Positions 43,420 through 55,379 of a stretch of 64,000 bases of DNA are shown here, piece after piece. Positions within the stretch are counted from its first letter, which is position 1. Each line of letters opens with the position of its first letter. This DNA comes from Pseudoips prasinana (Eukaryota > Arthropoda > Insecta > Lepidoptera > Nolidae). The notes under the pieces are model-generated. The model was given only the letters and a program-made list of their open reading frames with translations. It had not been told where the DNA came from and ran no database searches. The translations under genes and the position numbers were made by a program. The DNA lies in contig OX621263.1 of NCBI GenBank assembly GCA_951640165.1, forward strand, positions 15,878,001-15,942,000. Direction: 5' to 3'.

Positions 43420-43665
43420 AATAAAAAAAGGTTTTTATTCACGTAGACTTTAAAAAAGCGCTTGTAAATAGTCAGAACATGTTTGTAATAATATAGTTGT
43501 ATACATTATTATTTCTAGTGACATAGATATTTAGGTACACATTGTATGAAAAAATTTATAAATTTATTTTATTATCGCATTGATATTTAGCTAGCTCGTA
43601 TCAAGTTATTGTCAAGAGATTATGTTTAATTATCTAGTTTAAGTCTAATATTTTTACTACATATT
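43420..43665 (-). repeat. Retroelement 3'-tail repeat (acgtagactttaaaaaagcg family)
   Basis: Nearly the same as 63600-63845 and, inverted, part of 24860-24960. The AT-rich tail (aaaaaggtttttattc) suggests a LINE 3' UTR in reverse. Confidence 0.6.
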
Positions 43666-43851
43666 GTCAATGGTTCTGTCTATATCAAGGTATTATTATT
43701 ATGACGGACCTTATTAGCCTTAGCAGTCAAGGTCACTAACGATTTGACTAACAAGGTAGTCACAGTACAAATGTTTGTCTTATGATAACTGCTGGACTAA
43801 GGTCTCCTGTCTCCATCTCCATAAACCATTCGATAACAATAATAATACCAC

Positions 43852-44098
43852 CGCAGCTTAGATGGTAGTGCTCCTGCCTACGAAGCTGGTGGTCCTGGGT
43901 TCGAATCCCGGTAAGTGCAAATATTTGTGTGATGAGCACGAATATTTGTTTCCGAGTCATGGATGTTTTCTATGTATATAAGTATTTATCTATCTATATA
44001 AGTATGTATATCGTCGCCTGGTACCCATAGTACAAGCTATGCTTAGTTTGGGGCTAGGATGATCTGTGTGACATTGTCCCTAGATATTATTATTATAT
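43852..44098 (+). repeat. SINE-A, full copy
   Basis: All landmarks present: gatggtagtgctcctgcc, gggttcgaatcccgg, cgtcgcctggtacccatag, gtccctagatatt and ATT tail. Confidence 0.9.
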
Positions 44099-44116
44099 TA
44101 TTATAATATCCAGGGA

Positions 44117-47100
44117 TATTATTATTATATTATTATAATAATGGCTGTGTGGTGACGGTCTAGAGAATATCACCACCCCCTCTCATCCCGTGGGGGGACG
44201 TAGAAGTCGTCCCGAGGGAATATATTCCAGAGAATGGGCAGCAGCGTTCTCATGAGTACCAATTTCTACCTTACTGCGATCGCCACCCGTTTGCCAAGCG
44301 TGGCGATTATGGCAGATCCCCTCAAATGAAGGACACAATTAAACCGCGGCCCCCAGTCCCCGGCAGCCCTGCTATTCCCAGCCGTGGTAACAGCCGTGGT
44401 TACGGCAGGGCAGGGGGTGCTAAGAATCCCCGGCAGATTCCGCGTTACCAAAACCGACGACCTCTGGCCCTGGCAACATACAACACACGCACACTGCGGA
44501 CCGACGAGAAGATGATCGAACTGGAGGAAGAATTGAGCAGGTTACATTGGGACATAATAGGATTATCTGAAGTCCGAAGAGAGGGGGAGGACACGATAAT
44601 CCTGAAATCCGGGAATCTGTTCTATTTCCGGGAAGGCGACCAACTCTCCCAAGGTGGTGTTGGGTTCATAGTCCACAAGTCCCTCGTCCACAACATAGTG
44701 AAAATCGAGAGTGTGTCGACTAGGGTTGCGTACCTTATACTCAGAATTACCAAGCGGTATTCGTTGAAGGTCATACAGGTTTACGCGCCGACTTCGACGC
44801 ACTCCGACGATGAGGTTGAGGTCATGTATGAGGATATTTCTAGAGCCATACATACCTCGAACTCTTATTTCACTGTGGTCATGGGGGACTTTAACGCGAA
44901 GCTGCTTAAACGATTCGGGAATGAGCTGCAAGTGGGGCAATTTGGAACTGGAGACCGGAATCCCCGGGGCCAAATGTTGGCCGACTTCATGGAGAAGGAG
45001 GGACTCTTATGATGAACTCCTTTTTCAAGAAGTCGGAAAACCGCAAATGGTCCTGGGTAAGCCCCGATGGTAAAACAAAAAACGAGATAGACTTTATCTT
45101 GTCGACGAGTAGACAGGTGTTCAATGACGTCTCAGTGATCAATACGGTTAAAACCGGGAGCGATCACAGACTGGTGAGAGGCTCATTGAACCTAAATGTC
45201 AAGCTCCAGAGGTCCCGACTAATAGAGTCTACGCTCCGACCTTTACCCATCCACATCCAAAACCCTGAACCCTTTCAGCTCGAACTGCAAAACCGTTTCG
45301 AATGCCTAGCAGATTGCGAGGAAGTGGACTCATACCATGACAGGCTCGTAGAAGCTGTCCATACGGCTGGGTCTAAGGTCTTCAAGGCCCACCGTACAAA
45401 CAGAACCAAAAAGATCTCTGACTATACCCTGCAGCTTATGGACGAAAGACGGAAAATGGTTCTGACATCCTCTGATGATGCTACCAGATACCGGCAGCTC
45501 AACAGACAGATCTCAAAGTCTTTGACACGCGACACGCGCCAATTTAATACAAATTGTATTAAAGAAGCCATTGAGCGGAACAAAGGCTCTAAAGTGTTTG
45601 CAAGAGAACTGTCTGTTGGACAGAGCCAACTGACGAAGCTGAAGACTGAGGATGGCAGAATCGTCACGTCTAAACCTGAGTTGCTGGGAGAGATCGAGAG
45701 GTTCTATGGACAGCTGTATGCGAAAACCCAGTCACCTGTCGATAGTTGTGCCTCAGATCCCAGAGCACGACTTACCCAACACTTCACCGACGACATCCCG
45801 GACGTCAGCCTGTGCGAGATTAGAATGGCTCTCGAACAGCTTAAGAACAACAAGGCGCCTGGTGATGATGGAATTACGGCAGAGCTTCTGAAGGCGGGTG
45901 GTACACCAATCCTACGGGCCCTTCAGAAGTTATTTAACTCCGTCATACTAGAAGGTCAAACGCCAAAAGCATGGCACAGGGGTGTGGTGGTGCTCTTCTT
46001 CAAAAAGGGCGATAAAACCCTCTTGAAGAATTACAGACCCATCACACTGCTGAGCCATGTTTACAAGTTGTTTTCGAGGGTCATTACGAATCGTCTCGCA
46101 CGCAGGTTTGACGACTTCCAGCCTCCCGAACAAGCCGGTTTCCGTAAAGGCTTTAGTACCATAGACCACATACATACGCTGCGGCAGGTTATACAGAAGA
46201 CCGAAGAGTATAACCAGCCTTTATGCTTAGCGTTTGTGGACTATGAGAAAGCCTTCGATTCGATCGAAACTTGGGCCGTACTGAGGTCTCTCCAAAGGTG
46301 CCAAATCGACTACCGGTATATCGAGGTGTTAAAGTGTTTGTACGAAAACGCCACTATGTCAGTGCGACTCCAGGACCAGAACTCGAAACCTATCCACTTG
46401 CAGCGAGGTGTGAGACAGGGAGATGTTATATCTCCGAAACTGTTCACCGCTGCATTGGAAGATGTCTTCAAGCTTCTGGACTGGAAAGGCTTTGGCATCA
46501 ATGTCAATGGCGAGTACATCACCCACCTTCGATTTGCCGACGATATAGTAGTCATGGCTGAGACCCTTGACGACCTCGGTACAATGCTCGATGGCCTCAG
46601 CAGAGTCTCTCAACAAGTGGGTCTGAAAATGAACATGGGTAAGACGAAAATTATGTCAAACATCCATGTTGCACCCACTCTAGTTAAGGTTGGAGACTCT
46701 GCACTCGAAGTTGTAAAGTTGTAGAGAACTATATTTACCTAGGACAGACCATCCAACTAGGTAGGTCCAACTTCGAGAAGGAGGTCAATCGTAGAATCCA
46801 ACTCGGCTGGGCAGCGTTCGGGAAGCTACGTAATATCTTCTCGTCCCAAATACCGCAGTGTCTCAAGTCGAAAGTCTTCGACCAGTGTGTGTTGCCAGTG
46901 ATGACTTACGGAACAGAGACGTGGTCGCTAACTATGGGCCTTATCAGGCGGCTCAAGGTCACCCAAAGAGCAATGGAAAGGGCTATGCTTGGAGTTTCCC
47001 TGCGAGATCGAATCAGAAATGATGAGATCCGCAGGCGAACCAAAGTCACCGACATAGCCCTAAGAATTGCCAAGCTGAAGTGGCAGTGGGCAGGGCACAT

Positions 47101-47315
47101 AGCTCGTAAAGCCGACGGCCGTTGGTGCAGAAAGGTTCTCGAGTGGCGACCACGAACCGGAAGACGCAGCGTGGGCAGGCCCCCTACAAGATGGACCGAT
47201 GATCTTGTGCGGGTCGCTGGAAAACGCTGGATGCGGATAGCGCAAGACCGGCAATTGTGGAGATCTTTGAGGGAGGCCTTTGTCCAGCAGTGGACGTCTT
47301 TCGGCTGATATGATG
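44117..47315 (+). mobile_element. RTE-clade LINE, nearly full length, copy 3
   Basis: About 3.2 kb with 5' UTR (cctctcatcccgtgggg), AP-like endonuclease ([40 protein letters not shown]), reverse transcriptase ([53 protein letters not shown]) and the RTE C-terminus ([40 protein letters not shown]). Frames 44326-45012, 45009-46724 and 46889-47308 are broken by only two lesions: a one-base loss in a T run near 45007 and an 8-bp tandem duplication (aagttgta) near 46717. ATG-repeat 3' tip. The 12-bp AATATCCAGGGA flanks it (44105-44116, 47316-47327). Confidence 0.9.
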
Positions 47316-47562
47316 AATATCCAGGGACATTATTCACACAAGGCCATCTGATACCAAACTAAGCAGAGCTTGTACTATGGTAACCAGATAACTGATATAT
47401 TACGAGTACATGTTCTACTTCTATTTTGTAAATACATACTTAAATAGATAATTACACCCGGACTCAGGACAAACAGACATGTTCCTGCACACAAATATCT
47501 GTCCTGGGTGGGAATCGAACACACGACTTCCGACGTGAAAAGCAAGCATTAGCCAACAAATT
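47316..47562 (-). repeat. SINE-B, reverse copy
   Basis: From ccagggacattattcacac to gggaatcgaacacacgac and gcaagcattagcca. The RTE element inserted at its tail tip. Confidence 0.8.
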
Positions 47563-47575
47563 TAACAACAACAAA

Positions 47576-49094
47576 TCTATACTTACATATAATAAAATCG
47601 TAGGAAAGTCAAAACTGTACATTGAATTTTTTTTTTAATTTTTTTTTAAATGATCTTTGGGGCGTGATCTACAATCGAAGTCGAATCCAAAAATATAGTT
47701 TTTAGAATTTTTGTCTGTATGTATGTACGGGCTAAACCACAGAATAAAGAGTACTTACGTACAGAAGCGGCTCTTTGCGCAACAATTTATAGAAATAGCG
47801 ACTCCTGCTGCTAAGCAACTAAGTGCAATTCAGCTTGCATACGCGCTCAGTGCCTACCGCGATTTTCACCTAAACGTTGCCGCTCTCTTCTAACGCATTA
47901 CACTGTCTCTGTATGACACGGAGTGTACTGGCGTAGGGTTGCCGGCTTGCCGCTGTTACTATGATACCTATTAATCGTCTATCTACTTACTTAACCACAT
48001 AATCTATCTACTGTTTTTTGCGTATGATTAAATAGTAATTTTTGTTGTTGAAATTTTCACAGAAAATACCCAAAATCACTTTTTGGCCCGACCCGGGTTT
48101 GAACCCAAGATTTCATTTTCTGCGGTTGAACACGCTACCGCCAGACCAACAAAAAGTGAGTTCACATAAAAATATGAACTCAGGTTAGGAAAGTGCATCT
48201 AATTTTTGGATATTTTTTGTAGTCTGTACCATTTTGTAACAAACTTTTGTATGAAGTGAACCCAACTAAATTCTATTTATCATCTACACCTTACAATTTT
48301 TGGCTTTTATAATGGGGTAAATATCATAATATATTCACATTTTGCAGTAAGTACTTAAAAGTTCGTAGACGAGAAAAAGCATAAATTCTGGTTGTTTACA
48401 TTTTCACTATACTAATTCATAAATATCTCCTAAACGCGTAGACCGATTGACAAGACTCAAACGGATAAAATGGTTTTAGGCCTAGATCTTTCATTTGACA
48501 CCAAAATAGTTAAGATATCACGACAAACAAAAAAACACATTTTCAAGTTGCTCTCGTAATTATTTTACATGTATGAAACCCGTACCAATTCCTTTATAAA
48601 CTATCTTGGTCAACAAAAATGTTTAAACTAGAGTATATACGACTTAAAACACTTTATTTGGATTCTAATTAGAAATAATCAACACCTACAAAGCTTTTTG
48701 GTAGGTATTTAAAAGAATAATTTGAACTAACCTTTCCGCATCTTTAGGTAATGTAAAAAATGATAAACCCTTGTCTCCTTATTTCGACATACATCCGTCA
48801 AATGAACAATATCTAGCACCAGATTTGTGATGAGACATTTTTTCTGTTCAATATTTATAGTATTAAGTAGAGAGTCTTTTAATCTGTGCGCGCGAGCGGT
48901 GACAACCGACTGGGCCACGCCACTTTGGAGGCGCGCGAAAGTGTAGGTACTTATCACCGTAGGTATGGCCGAGTGAAGGGGCCCTGGCTAAACTCAAAAA
49001 GTACTGCATGGATTTACTTCAAATTTTGCATGAATATTACTAAGAGGTCGGGTCAACATATAGGCTACATATTATCACGCTACCACCTACGGGG
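47576..49094 (+). mobile_element. Helitron (same family as 40130-40431), split by a 1,248-bp insert
   Basis: 47576-47737 matches the first half (TCTATACTTACATATAATAA, cgtgatctacaatcgaag). 48986-49094 continues with ggctaaactcaaaaagtact and cgctaccacctacgggg. The 3' end is missing where the minisatellite element starts. Confidence 0.75.
47738..48985. mobile_element. Unclassified insertion with 8-bp duplication GGCTAAAC
   Basis: GGCTAAAC at 47730-47737 and 48986-48993. The Helitron at 40130 has it once, so the duplication is real. Left end CACAGAATAAAGAGTAC. A related inverted sequence (CACAGATTAAAAGACTC) lies about 100 bp inside the right border (48866-48889), so TIRs are imperfect. 8 bp fits hAT or P-like elements. 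A reversed SINE-C head lies at 48067-48151. No transposase frame. Confidence 0.65.
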
Positions 49095-49597
49095 GGGAAC
49101 ACCCAAATACTCCGAAATATTTTATTCCGAATGTTGATGTTCCGATTTTGAAAAGTCCGAATTTCATAATACCTAAGAATTGTAATGTCTATTATTAAAT
49201 ATCACAAAATTTATCTTACCGAAAGTCGTAAATGCGATTTGTTAGTTTTCCGATTTTCATACGTTCTAAGAGCCAAATTCTCGAAGGGTTCTCGGTCCGA
49301 AAAACGACATTCCGAATTTCAATACTTCGAATAAACTAAAAGTCAACATGTTCTGCTACAAAATTAGGTGACAGAAACGAATCGCTGCAAAACCGACTTC
49401 ACGTAGTCTTGTCTGCCCTACCCTAGAGTGTAATTTAAGCCCGCGTAGGCGCGGTGGGGTGGGGCGGCCCGCGAGCTGAGGAGCAGGTGGTTTGAAGGGC
49501 CGGGCGGTGGTGAGCATTAAAACCATCTGCGACGAGAAGCTCGCGTGGGCCGCCTAAGCCCCGCAGCGCCGCGCGCCGGAGCCGTGACAGAAATAAA

Positions 49598-49795
49598 GCT
49601 TGCTGCATGTTGCATGCCTGCTTGCATGTTGCATGCCTGCTTGCTTGATGCATTCCTGCTTGCACGCTGCATGCCTGCTTGCATGCTGCATGCCTGCATG
49701 CATGCTGCATGCCTGATTGCATGCTGCATGCCTGCTTGCATGCTACATGGCTGCTTGCATGCTGCATGCCAGTCTGCATGTTGCACGCAGCCGCC
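49598..49795. repeat. 19-bp minisatellite (copy 2)
   Basis: About ten units related to GCCTGCTTGCATGCTGCAT, with variants (gattgc, catgcatgc). Same position in the element as in copies 1 and 3. Confidence 0.9.
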
Positions 49796-49857
49796 GAGTA
49801 CCAGATCCCCTCCATTGTTGGTGAATCATTTGGGTTAGGTTAGGTTAGAACTGTGAC

Positions 49858-51497
49858 TAGTGGCAGCCCTCTTCCCGGCAAGAGCAGAGCACACGCCACC
49901 ACCGATGGCTTTGCCCACAGCCGCAGAGCCTACAGAGGATAACGCCATGAGCGTCCCAGAGGTGACACAAGAAGAGTTGAGGGCGGCCGTGATGCGGCTC
50001 CGGGCCAAGAACGTGGCTCCGGGGCCCGACGGGATTCACGGTTGTGCATTGGCCCTCGCTCTGAAAGAGCTAGGTCCCCAACTGACGGGACTCTACACAG
50101 CGTGCCTTGAGCGGGGCCAGTTTCCCACTTTGTGGAAACATGGTCGTCTGGTCCTGCTCAGAAAGGCGGGGCGCCATGCAGACTCGCCGTCCGGGTACCG
50201 GCCCATAGTGCTGCTGGACGAGGTGGGCAAGCTGCTCGAGCGGATAATCGCAGCCCGCCTCGTCGGCCACTTGTGCGGAGAGGGGCCGGACCTGGACGAG
50301 AGCCAGTTCGGCTTTAGGCATGGGCGCTCTACCATCCACGCTGTGTCGAGGGTGAGAGTCCTGGCGGAGGAAGCGGTGTCCCGGGGTGGGGTGATGTTGG
50401 CGGTGTCCTTGGACATCTCCAACGCCTTCAACACCCTGCCCTGGAGTTGCATTCGGGAGGCAATGCGATATCATCGGGTGCCTTCCTACCTCCGCCACAT
50501 TGTTGGGGATTACCTGGTGGAGAGGTGTGTCATCTACGTGGGACGTGATGGCGGACACCGGCACTCAATGTCGTGCGGTGTTCCACAGGGTTCGGTATTG
50601 GGCCCGCTCCTGTGGAACATCGGGTACGACTGGGTGCTGAGGGGCGAACTCCAGCTGGGCGTGGACCTGACGTGTTATGCGGACGACACGCTGGTCACGG
50701 CCCGTGGGAGTTTGCACAGGGAGGCAGCGTTGCTGGCGACGGCGGCGGTCTCACAGGTGGTGAGCCGCATCCGGCGCCTCGGCCTGGAGGTGGCCCTCAG
50801 CAAGTCGGAGGTCATGATGTTCCATGGTCCCCGGCGGGCGCCGCCGCCCGGATCACACTTTGTGGTCGGGGGGGTCCGGATCGCTGTCGAGCCTACCATG
50901 AAGTACCTGGGATTGGTGCTCGACAGCCGGTGGGACAGTGCCGCTTGGGAGGAGCAGCGCCGTGCCCTCATTTCTGGAGTAGGCAGTGACCTGTCGCTGC
51001 CGGCCATCGTGAATTCGATGGTTGGCGGTGAGGAGTCCTGGGACGCGGTGGTTTCCTTCTGCGAGACAGTCATCTCGCGGAAGGAAGCTGCGGAAAGGGA
51101 GAGGGAGATCTCATCCTCTCACCCGGCCCGCAGCAGACGCACCGGGCGTCGGCGGAGGGCGGACAACGCCCTCTTCCAGCCCCCCTAAATGGGTCCAGGG
51201 GCGACGGACTCGGGGGCGTCCGTCGCGCACTACACATCTGGACCCGAGGCGGCGGCGCGACGTGTTCCACGTGCGCCCCTCTTAGACGTTGCGGGGGGAG
51301 TTTAACACCTCACTCCCCCCGCTAATGCGAGAAGGCCCGCAGGTATGGGCCATCACCAGCTAGGGGTTGCCGGCGCAGGTGTGAGATGGAACACCGGGGT
51401 GGTTTTTAGTCAGTAGGAGTCTGACAGACCCCTCCGCCTCCCCCAAGGCGGAGGACATCCATGCAGGATTTTCCACCCAGCAAAAAAAAAAAAAAAA
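49858..51497 (+). mobile_element. R1-clade LINE, 5'-truncated with internal deletion
   Basis: The 442-codon frame to 51188 starts just before the reverse transcriptase: KNVAPGPDGIHGCAL, GYRPIVLLDEVGKLLERI, FGFRHGRSTIHAV, LAVSLDISNAFNTLPW (motif A), CGVPQGSVLGPLLWNI (motif B), LTCYADDTLV (motif C), KYLGLVLDSRW. Then it jumps to the C-terminal SWDAVVSFCETVISRKEAAE. The thumb/cysteine-rich part between is missing, a probable in-frame deletion near 50965. GC content is far above its surroundings. 3' UTR with ccgcctcccccaaggcggag and a 16-A tail (51482-51497). Flanked by GTTAGAACTGTGAC / GTTAGAACTGTAAC (49844-49857, 51498-51511). Confidence 0.85.
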
Positions 51498-51787
51498 GTT
51501 AGAACTGTAACCGGGGAAACAAAATGTTTTTATTCGTATTGTTGATATTTCGAATTATCATTAAGTCGGACTTTTTGTTATTCGATCTATTGAAGCTCGG
51601 TGTTTTGAGAAGAGTAATTATAAACGTTAGGAATATTGAAATATAGGAATTATAAAACTAGGAGTAATGATAAGGCGGAGTTGTAATATTCGGAATTTTC
51701 TACCATTCGGAATTATGAAAGTCGGTATTTTGACATTCGTATTTGTGACTGTCGGAATAAAGTTTTTCGTATTAATGTAGTGTACCC

Positions 51788-52055
51788 ATTCATATGTTAC
51801 CAAAAATACATGTAATCCGTCATCATATAGAATACCTATAAAATGTATAAAATGACTAAAATATTAGTAAATAGCTGTGCCCCGCGGTTTTACCCGCGTT
51901 AAATTTTATAAATTATCACAGGCTACATATTATCACGCTAGCACCTACGGGAAAACCGCGGGGCACAGCTATTTACTAATATTTTAGTCATTTTATACAT
52001 TTTATAGGTATTCTATATGATGACGGATTACATGTATTTTTGGTAACATATGAAT
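51788..52055. repeat. Perfect palindrome, 104-bp arms, 60-bp centre
   Basis: 51788-51891 and 51952-52055 are exact inverse copies. The arms end in a reversed/forward Helitron 3' terminus (gctgtgccccgcggtttt). The centre has Helitron sequence in both senses (acccgcgttaaattttataa; cacgctagcacctacggg). Confidence 0.95.
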
Positions 52056-52282
52056 AGATCAATAAATTTAAATAATTTTGTTATAAATGTTCTGATCTCT
52101 GTATTGTGCTTAAATTAAATATAGTAGGTAATGTAAGTGAGGCTTATAATTCTACTTAGTTGTGGAATGACCCAAACCAATACAAGGAAAAATACTACGT
52201 ATAATGAAATTGTGCTTTTAATTAAACGAAGTACATTTCCTGCAGGAGTGAATCTCAGTTAAGTAAGGGAGTAAAATAATAA
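52056..52282. other. Unassigned spacer
   Basis: AT-rich, no frame or repeat match. Confidence 0.4.
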
Positions 52283-52437
52283 TGTCCTCCTAGCCGAATT
52301 TCGGCCACGGCGGCCAGTCTCAAAAGGGATTAGCCATCTGCGCATTGTATCATCATCATGGACATTGCACAAGTGTGTGCGCATACACAGGAGCACTTTC
52401 TATTCCATCACTCTCATGATATGATGGGACGCCTAGC
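52283..52437 (-). repeat. SINE-C 3' half, reversed
   Basis: gtcctcctagccgaatttcg through catctgcgcattg to gatgggacgcctag. Confidence 0.75.
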
Positions 52438-52438
52438 G

Positions 52439-53092
52439 GGGAACACCCAAATACTTACTCCGAAATACTTTATTCCGAATTTTGATGTTCCGATTTTCAA
52501 AAGTCCGAATTTCATAATACCTAATAATTGTATTGTCTATTATTAAAAATCACGAAATTTATTTTACCGAAACTCGTAAATGCGATTTGTAAGTTTTCCG
52601 ATTTTCATACATTCGGAGAGTCAAAAATGCTCGACGGGTTCTCAGTCCGAAAAACGACATTCCGATTTTCAATACTTCGTATAAACTAAAAGTCAGTGTT
52701 GTGCTACAAAATTTGGTGACAGAAACGAATCACTGCAAAACCGACTTCACGTAGTAATGTCTGCTCTACCCTAGAGTGTAATTTAAGCCCGCGTAGGCGC
52801 GGAGGGGTGGGGCAGCCCGCGAGCTGAGGAGCAGGTGGCTTGAAGGCCCGCTGGCGGCTTCACCAGCCAGCATAATTCGCGGGGCTGATGCTGGCTGGCG
52901 AAGCCGGCCAGCAAGCCGAAGCTGCGGTGGTGAGCGTTAAAACTATCGGAGACGATAAGTTCGCGTGAGGCCGCCTAAACCCCGCAGCGCCGGAGCCGTG
53001 ACAGAAACAATGCCTGCTGCATGTTGCATGCCTGCTTGCTTGCTGTCTACCTGCTTGCATGCTGCATGCCTGCTTGCATGCCTGCTTCAAAC
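52439..53092. mobile_element. TIR/minisatellite element, copy 3, 3'-truncated
   Basis: GGGAACACCCAAATACTTAC, the same body, GC-rich block and four to five 19-bp units, ending at the tail of a LINE at 53093. Right end missing. Confidence 0.85.
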
Positions 53093-55223
53093 TCAAACTC
53101 AAAAGTTATTTATTCCGTTAAAATATTACATTTGTGTAGAATCCACAATTTTTTTACCCTACCGTGCAGTGTATGACGTGGCAGCTAGTACTCAGTAGGA
53201 ATCCTTTTTTTAAATATTTATTTCTTACATAAAATGACACTGTATTTAAATGTGTTAATTTAGAGCGACTCAATCCCAAGCTGTTTTGTCACTTAAATAA
53301 TCAGAAGTTTTGTAGTAAGCCGTGCTACACAATTTGGCTTTTATAATTCTTTTAAACTTCTTTGTAGAGTTTTTTCGGATATCACTGGGAAGTTTGTTGT
53401 AGAATCTTATACATTGCCCCATAAAAGAGTTACTTACTTTGTGGAGCTAACATGGATTGGAACATTAGAAAAATATTTTTCTAATGTTCCAATCTATGTT
53501 ACTAAATCTTTCGAGTCTTTTTCTATGTCTGCTGAGCTAATATTCCAGCAAAGCGTAGAGAAGTGTGACACAGATTTTGAATTTTCGGTGGTTAACGCTA
53601 AAGATATTTTGAATGCTTTCAAAATTATTAATATGAAAAGCACTAGGGATCTGGGGGGTTTATCTGTTAAGACTATTTTATCAATTATAACTATAATCGC
53701 CCCACATCTAGCTGCTGTGTTCAATTGCTGGCGTATTTCCTGACTTGATGAAGTATAGTAAAATTATTCCATTGTTTAAAGCTGGTGATACTTCAGATCC
53801 TTCAAACTTCCGACCTATTTCCGTAGTGCCCACTCTAAGTAAATATTTGAAAAGCTAATGCTTAGTCAGTTGCTCAGTCACTTTAATATACATAATTTAC
53901 TTCATCGGAAACAGTTTGGATTCACGAAAGGTTGTTCAACTATAGATGCAATGCAAAATGCCAAAACCTTTAGAAGACTTCTAATTGAATTTTATTAATT
54001 ATTGATTTATATAAAGGTTTTGTAGTGGTAAATATATTGTAATGCACGTAGCACTTGTGCTGTGTGCAACTCTAGTTGGTTCTGTAAGATGTAAATTATA
54101 TGATTTAATCAATTTAAAAAATTACAACTTATTGTGTTTTTCTCCAAAATATCTACATTAAAATCTCAACAAATGATAACAGTTGTATGGCTGTTCGATA
54201 ACTTATTCAAGGCAGGATGCCATGATATCTGAAAAGGTATCAAATGGTGCACAAGAAGGTTTGTAAAGACTCACAAAAATTAATCGCTCGAACTCAACAC
54301 ATGAAATCTCTACTACTCGCTCAACAAAGAGGCTCACGACATCACTTCTTTCTTTAAACTTTAACAATTTATTTATTAATATTAGAGAGCCACCATGAAT
54401 ATATTTTTCCCTGATGAACGAGCTTGCAACCTGGTGATTACTGAAGCTGGAAATGAATTGATGGCGTTTTAGCCAGTGCTCAGTTAAACATAAGACATCA
54501 ATATTGCTACAATTCAAATACAACTCCAATTCTAGCACTTTCCCCATCAAACCTTGAATATTCTGATGCACCAGGTTGAGACGATGTTTTTGTTTTATCA
54601 TTTACTATTATTGTTATTAATTATTGACATTATCTATTACAACAGTGCATTGCTCAGTAGAAGCAGTTTGTTTAGCCAAGTTCTTGGCTGAAATATGAAA
54701 GAAATAACATAGCGATGAAGCTATCTGTCTGGTATAAAAAATAGTCAGATAACAATAGTTATCTTTTGTCAAATAAAATGTTTTTTTATAACATATGAGT
54801 TAACGTCAGTGACATCTAATCTCTCCTTCATGGAGGTGGATATTGTATGTAAAGTCAAATTTAAATTATACCCCTATTTTCTTCCTGTGACAAACTATGG
54901 CTATAGGGGAACGAGAACATGACAATTTGACTTATATTTAAAGGATCTAAACAATTAAAATATTGTATTAGTGTTCTTTTGTTCAAATTACCCCTATTTC
55001 CCACGATAAGAATTAGAATCTCATCATTATTAAATTTATAATCAAGAACCTTTTTAAAAATTTGGTGATTGGAGGCACCAGGCATACAAAAATTGATGTT
55101 TGAATGTCCTTCTGTTGACAGTAAACGCCCTAAGTTTTTACCTATTACATCACTGAATATTGTTAACTTAGACTTAAAAATATATATTTTTTGCTTGCAT
55201 GCTGCATGCCTAGGCAACAACAA
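53093..55223 (-). mobile_element. CR1-like LINE, scrambled by an inversion
   Basis: 53093-53474 (minus): 3' tail (caaactcaaactc inverted), UTR and ORF2 C-terminus as at 5046-5449. 53475-53990 (plus): N-terminal part of reverse transcriptase (LLFKAGDTSDPSNFRPISV-like, VVPTLSK) with stops. 54601-54203 (minus): AP-like endonuclease start (LVHQNIQGLMGKVLELELYL; IDVLCLTEHWL). 55223-54861 (minus): ORF1-like end (IGKNLGRLLS; NINFCMPGASNHQI; ILILIVGNRGN), which resembles the esterase-type ORF1 of CR1 elements. The inversion joint is a 48-bp palindrome (53451-53498). Confidence 0.7.
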
Positions 55224-55379
55224 CTAGGTTTCTACTTACTATTGTGCTCACACTCAGAAGGTTAGCAGCTAACCTATGTACAGACTACACATTACATATT
55301 GAAACATCCATATCTTTGTTTACTACATTACCAACTGCCTCTCCATACACACTTTCTTTTGCACACGCTACTTCTACTG

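Larger units (their letters stand above)
49095..51787. mobile_element. TIR/minisatellite element, copy 2
   Basis: Ends GGGAACACCCAAATACTCCG and GTGTACCC as in copy 1. Own sequence 49095-49857 and 51498-51787, uninterrupted where copy 1 has the RTE and second LINE, which gives empty-site proof for both. It contains the R1 LINE. No target duplication is seen; the right border abuts a palindrome. Confidence 0.85.

Noticed and set aside
49840..49857. Telomere end
   Set aside because: Only two to three GGTTA units, inside a dispersed element, with sequence continuing on both sides.
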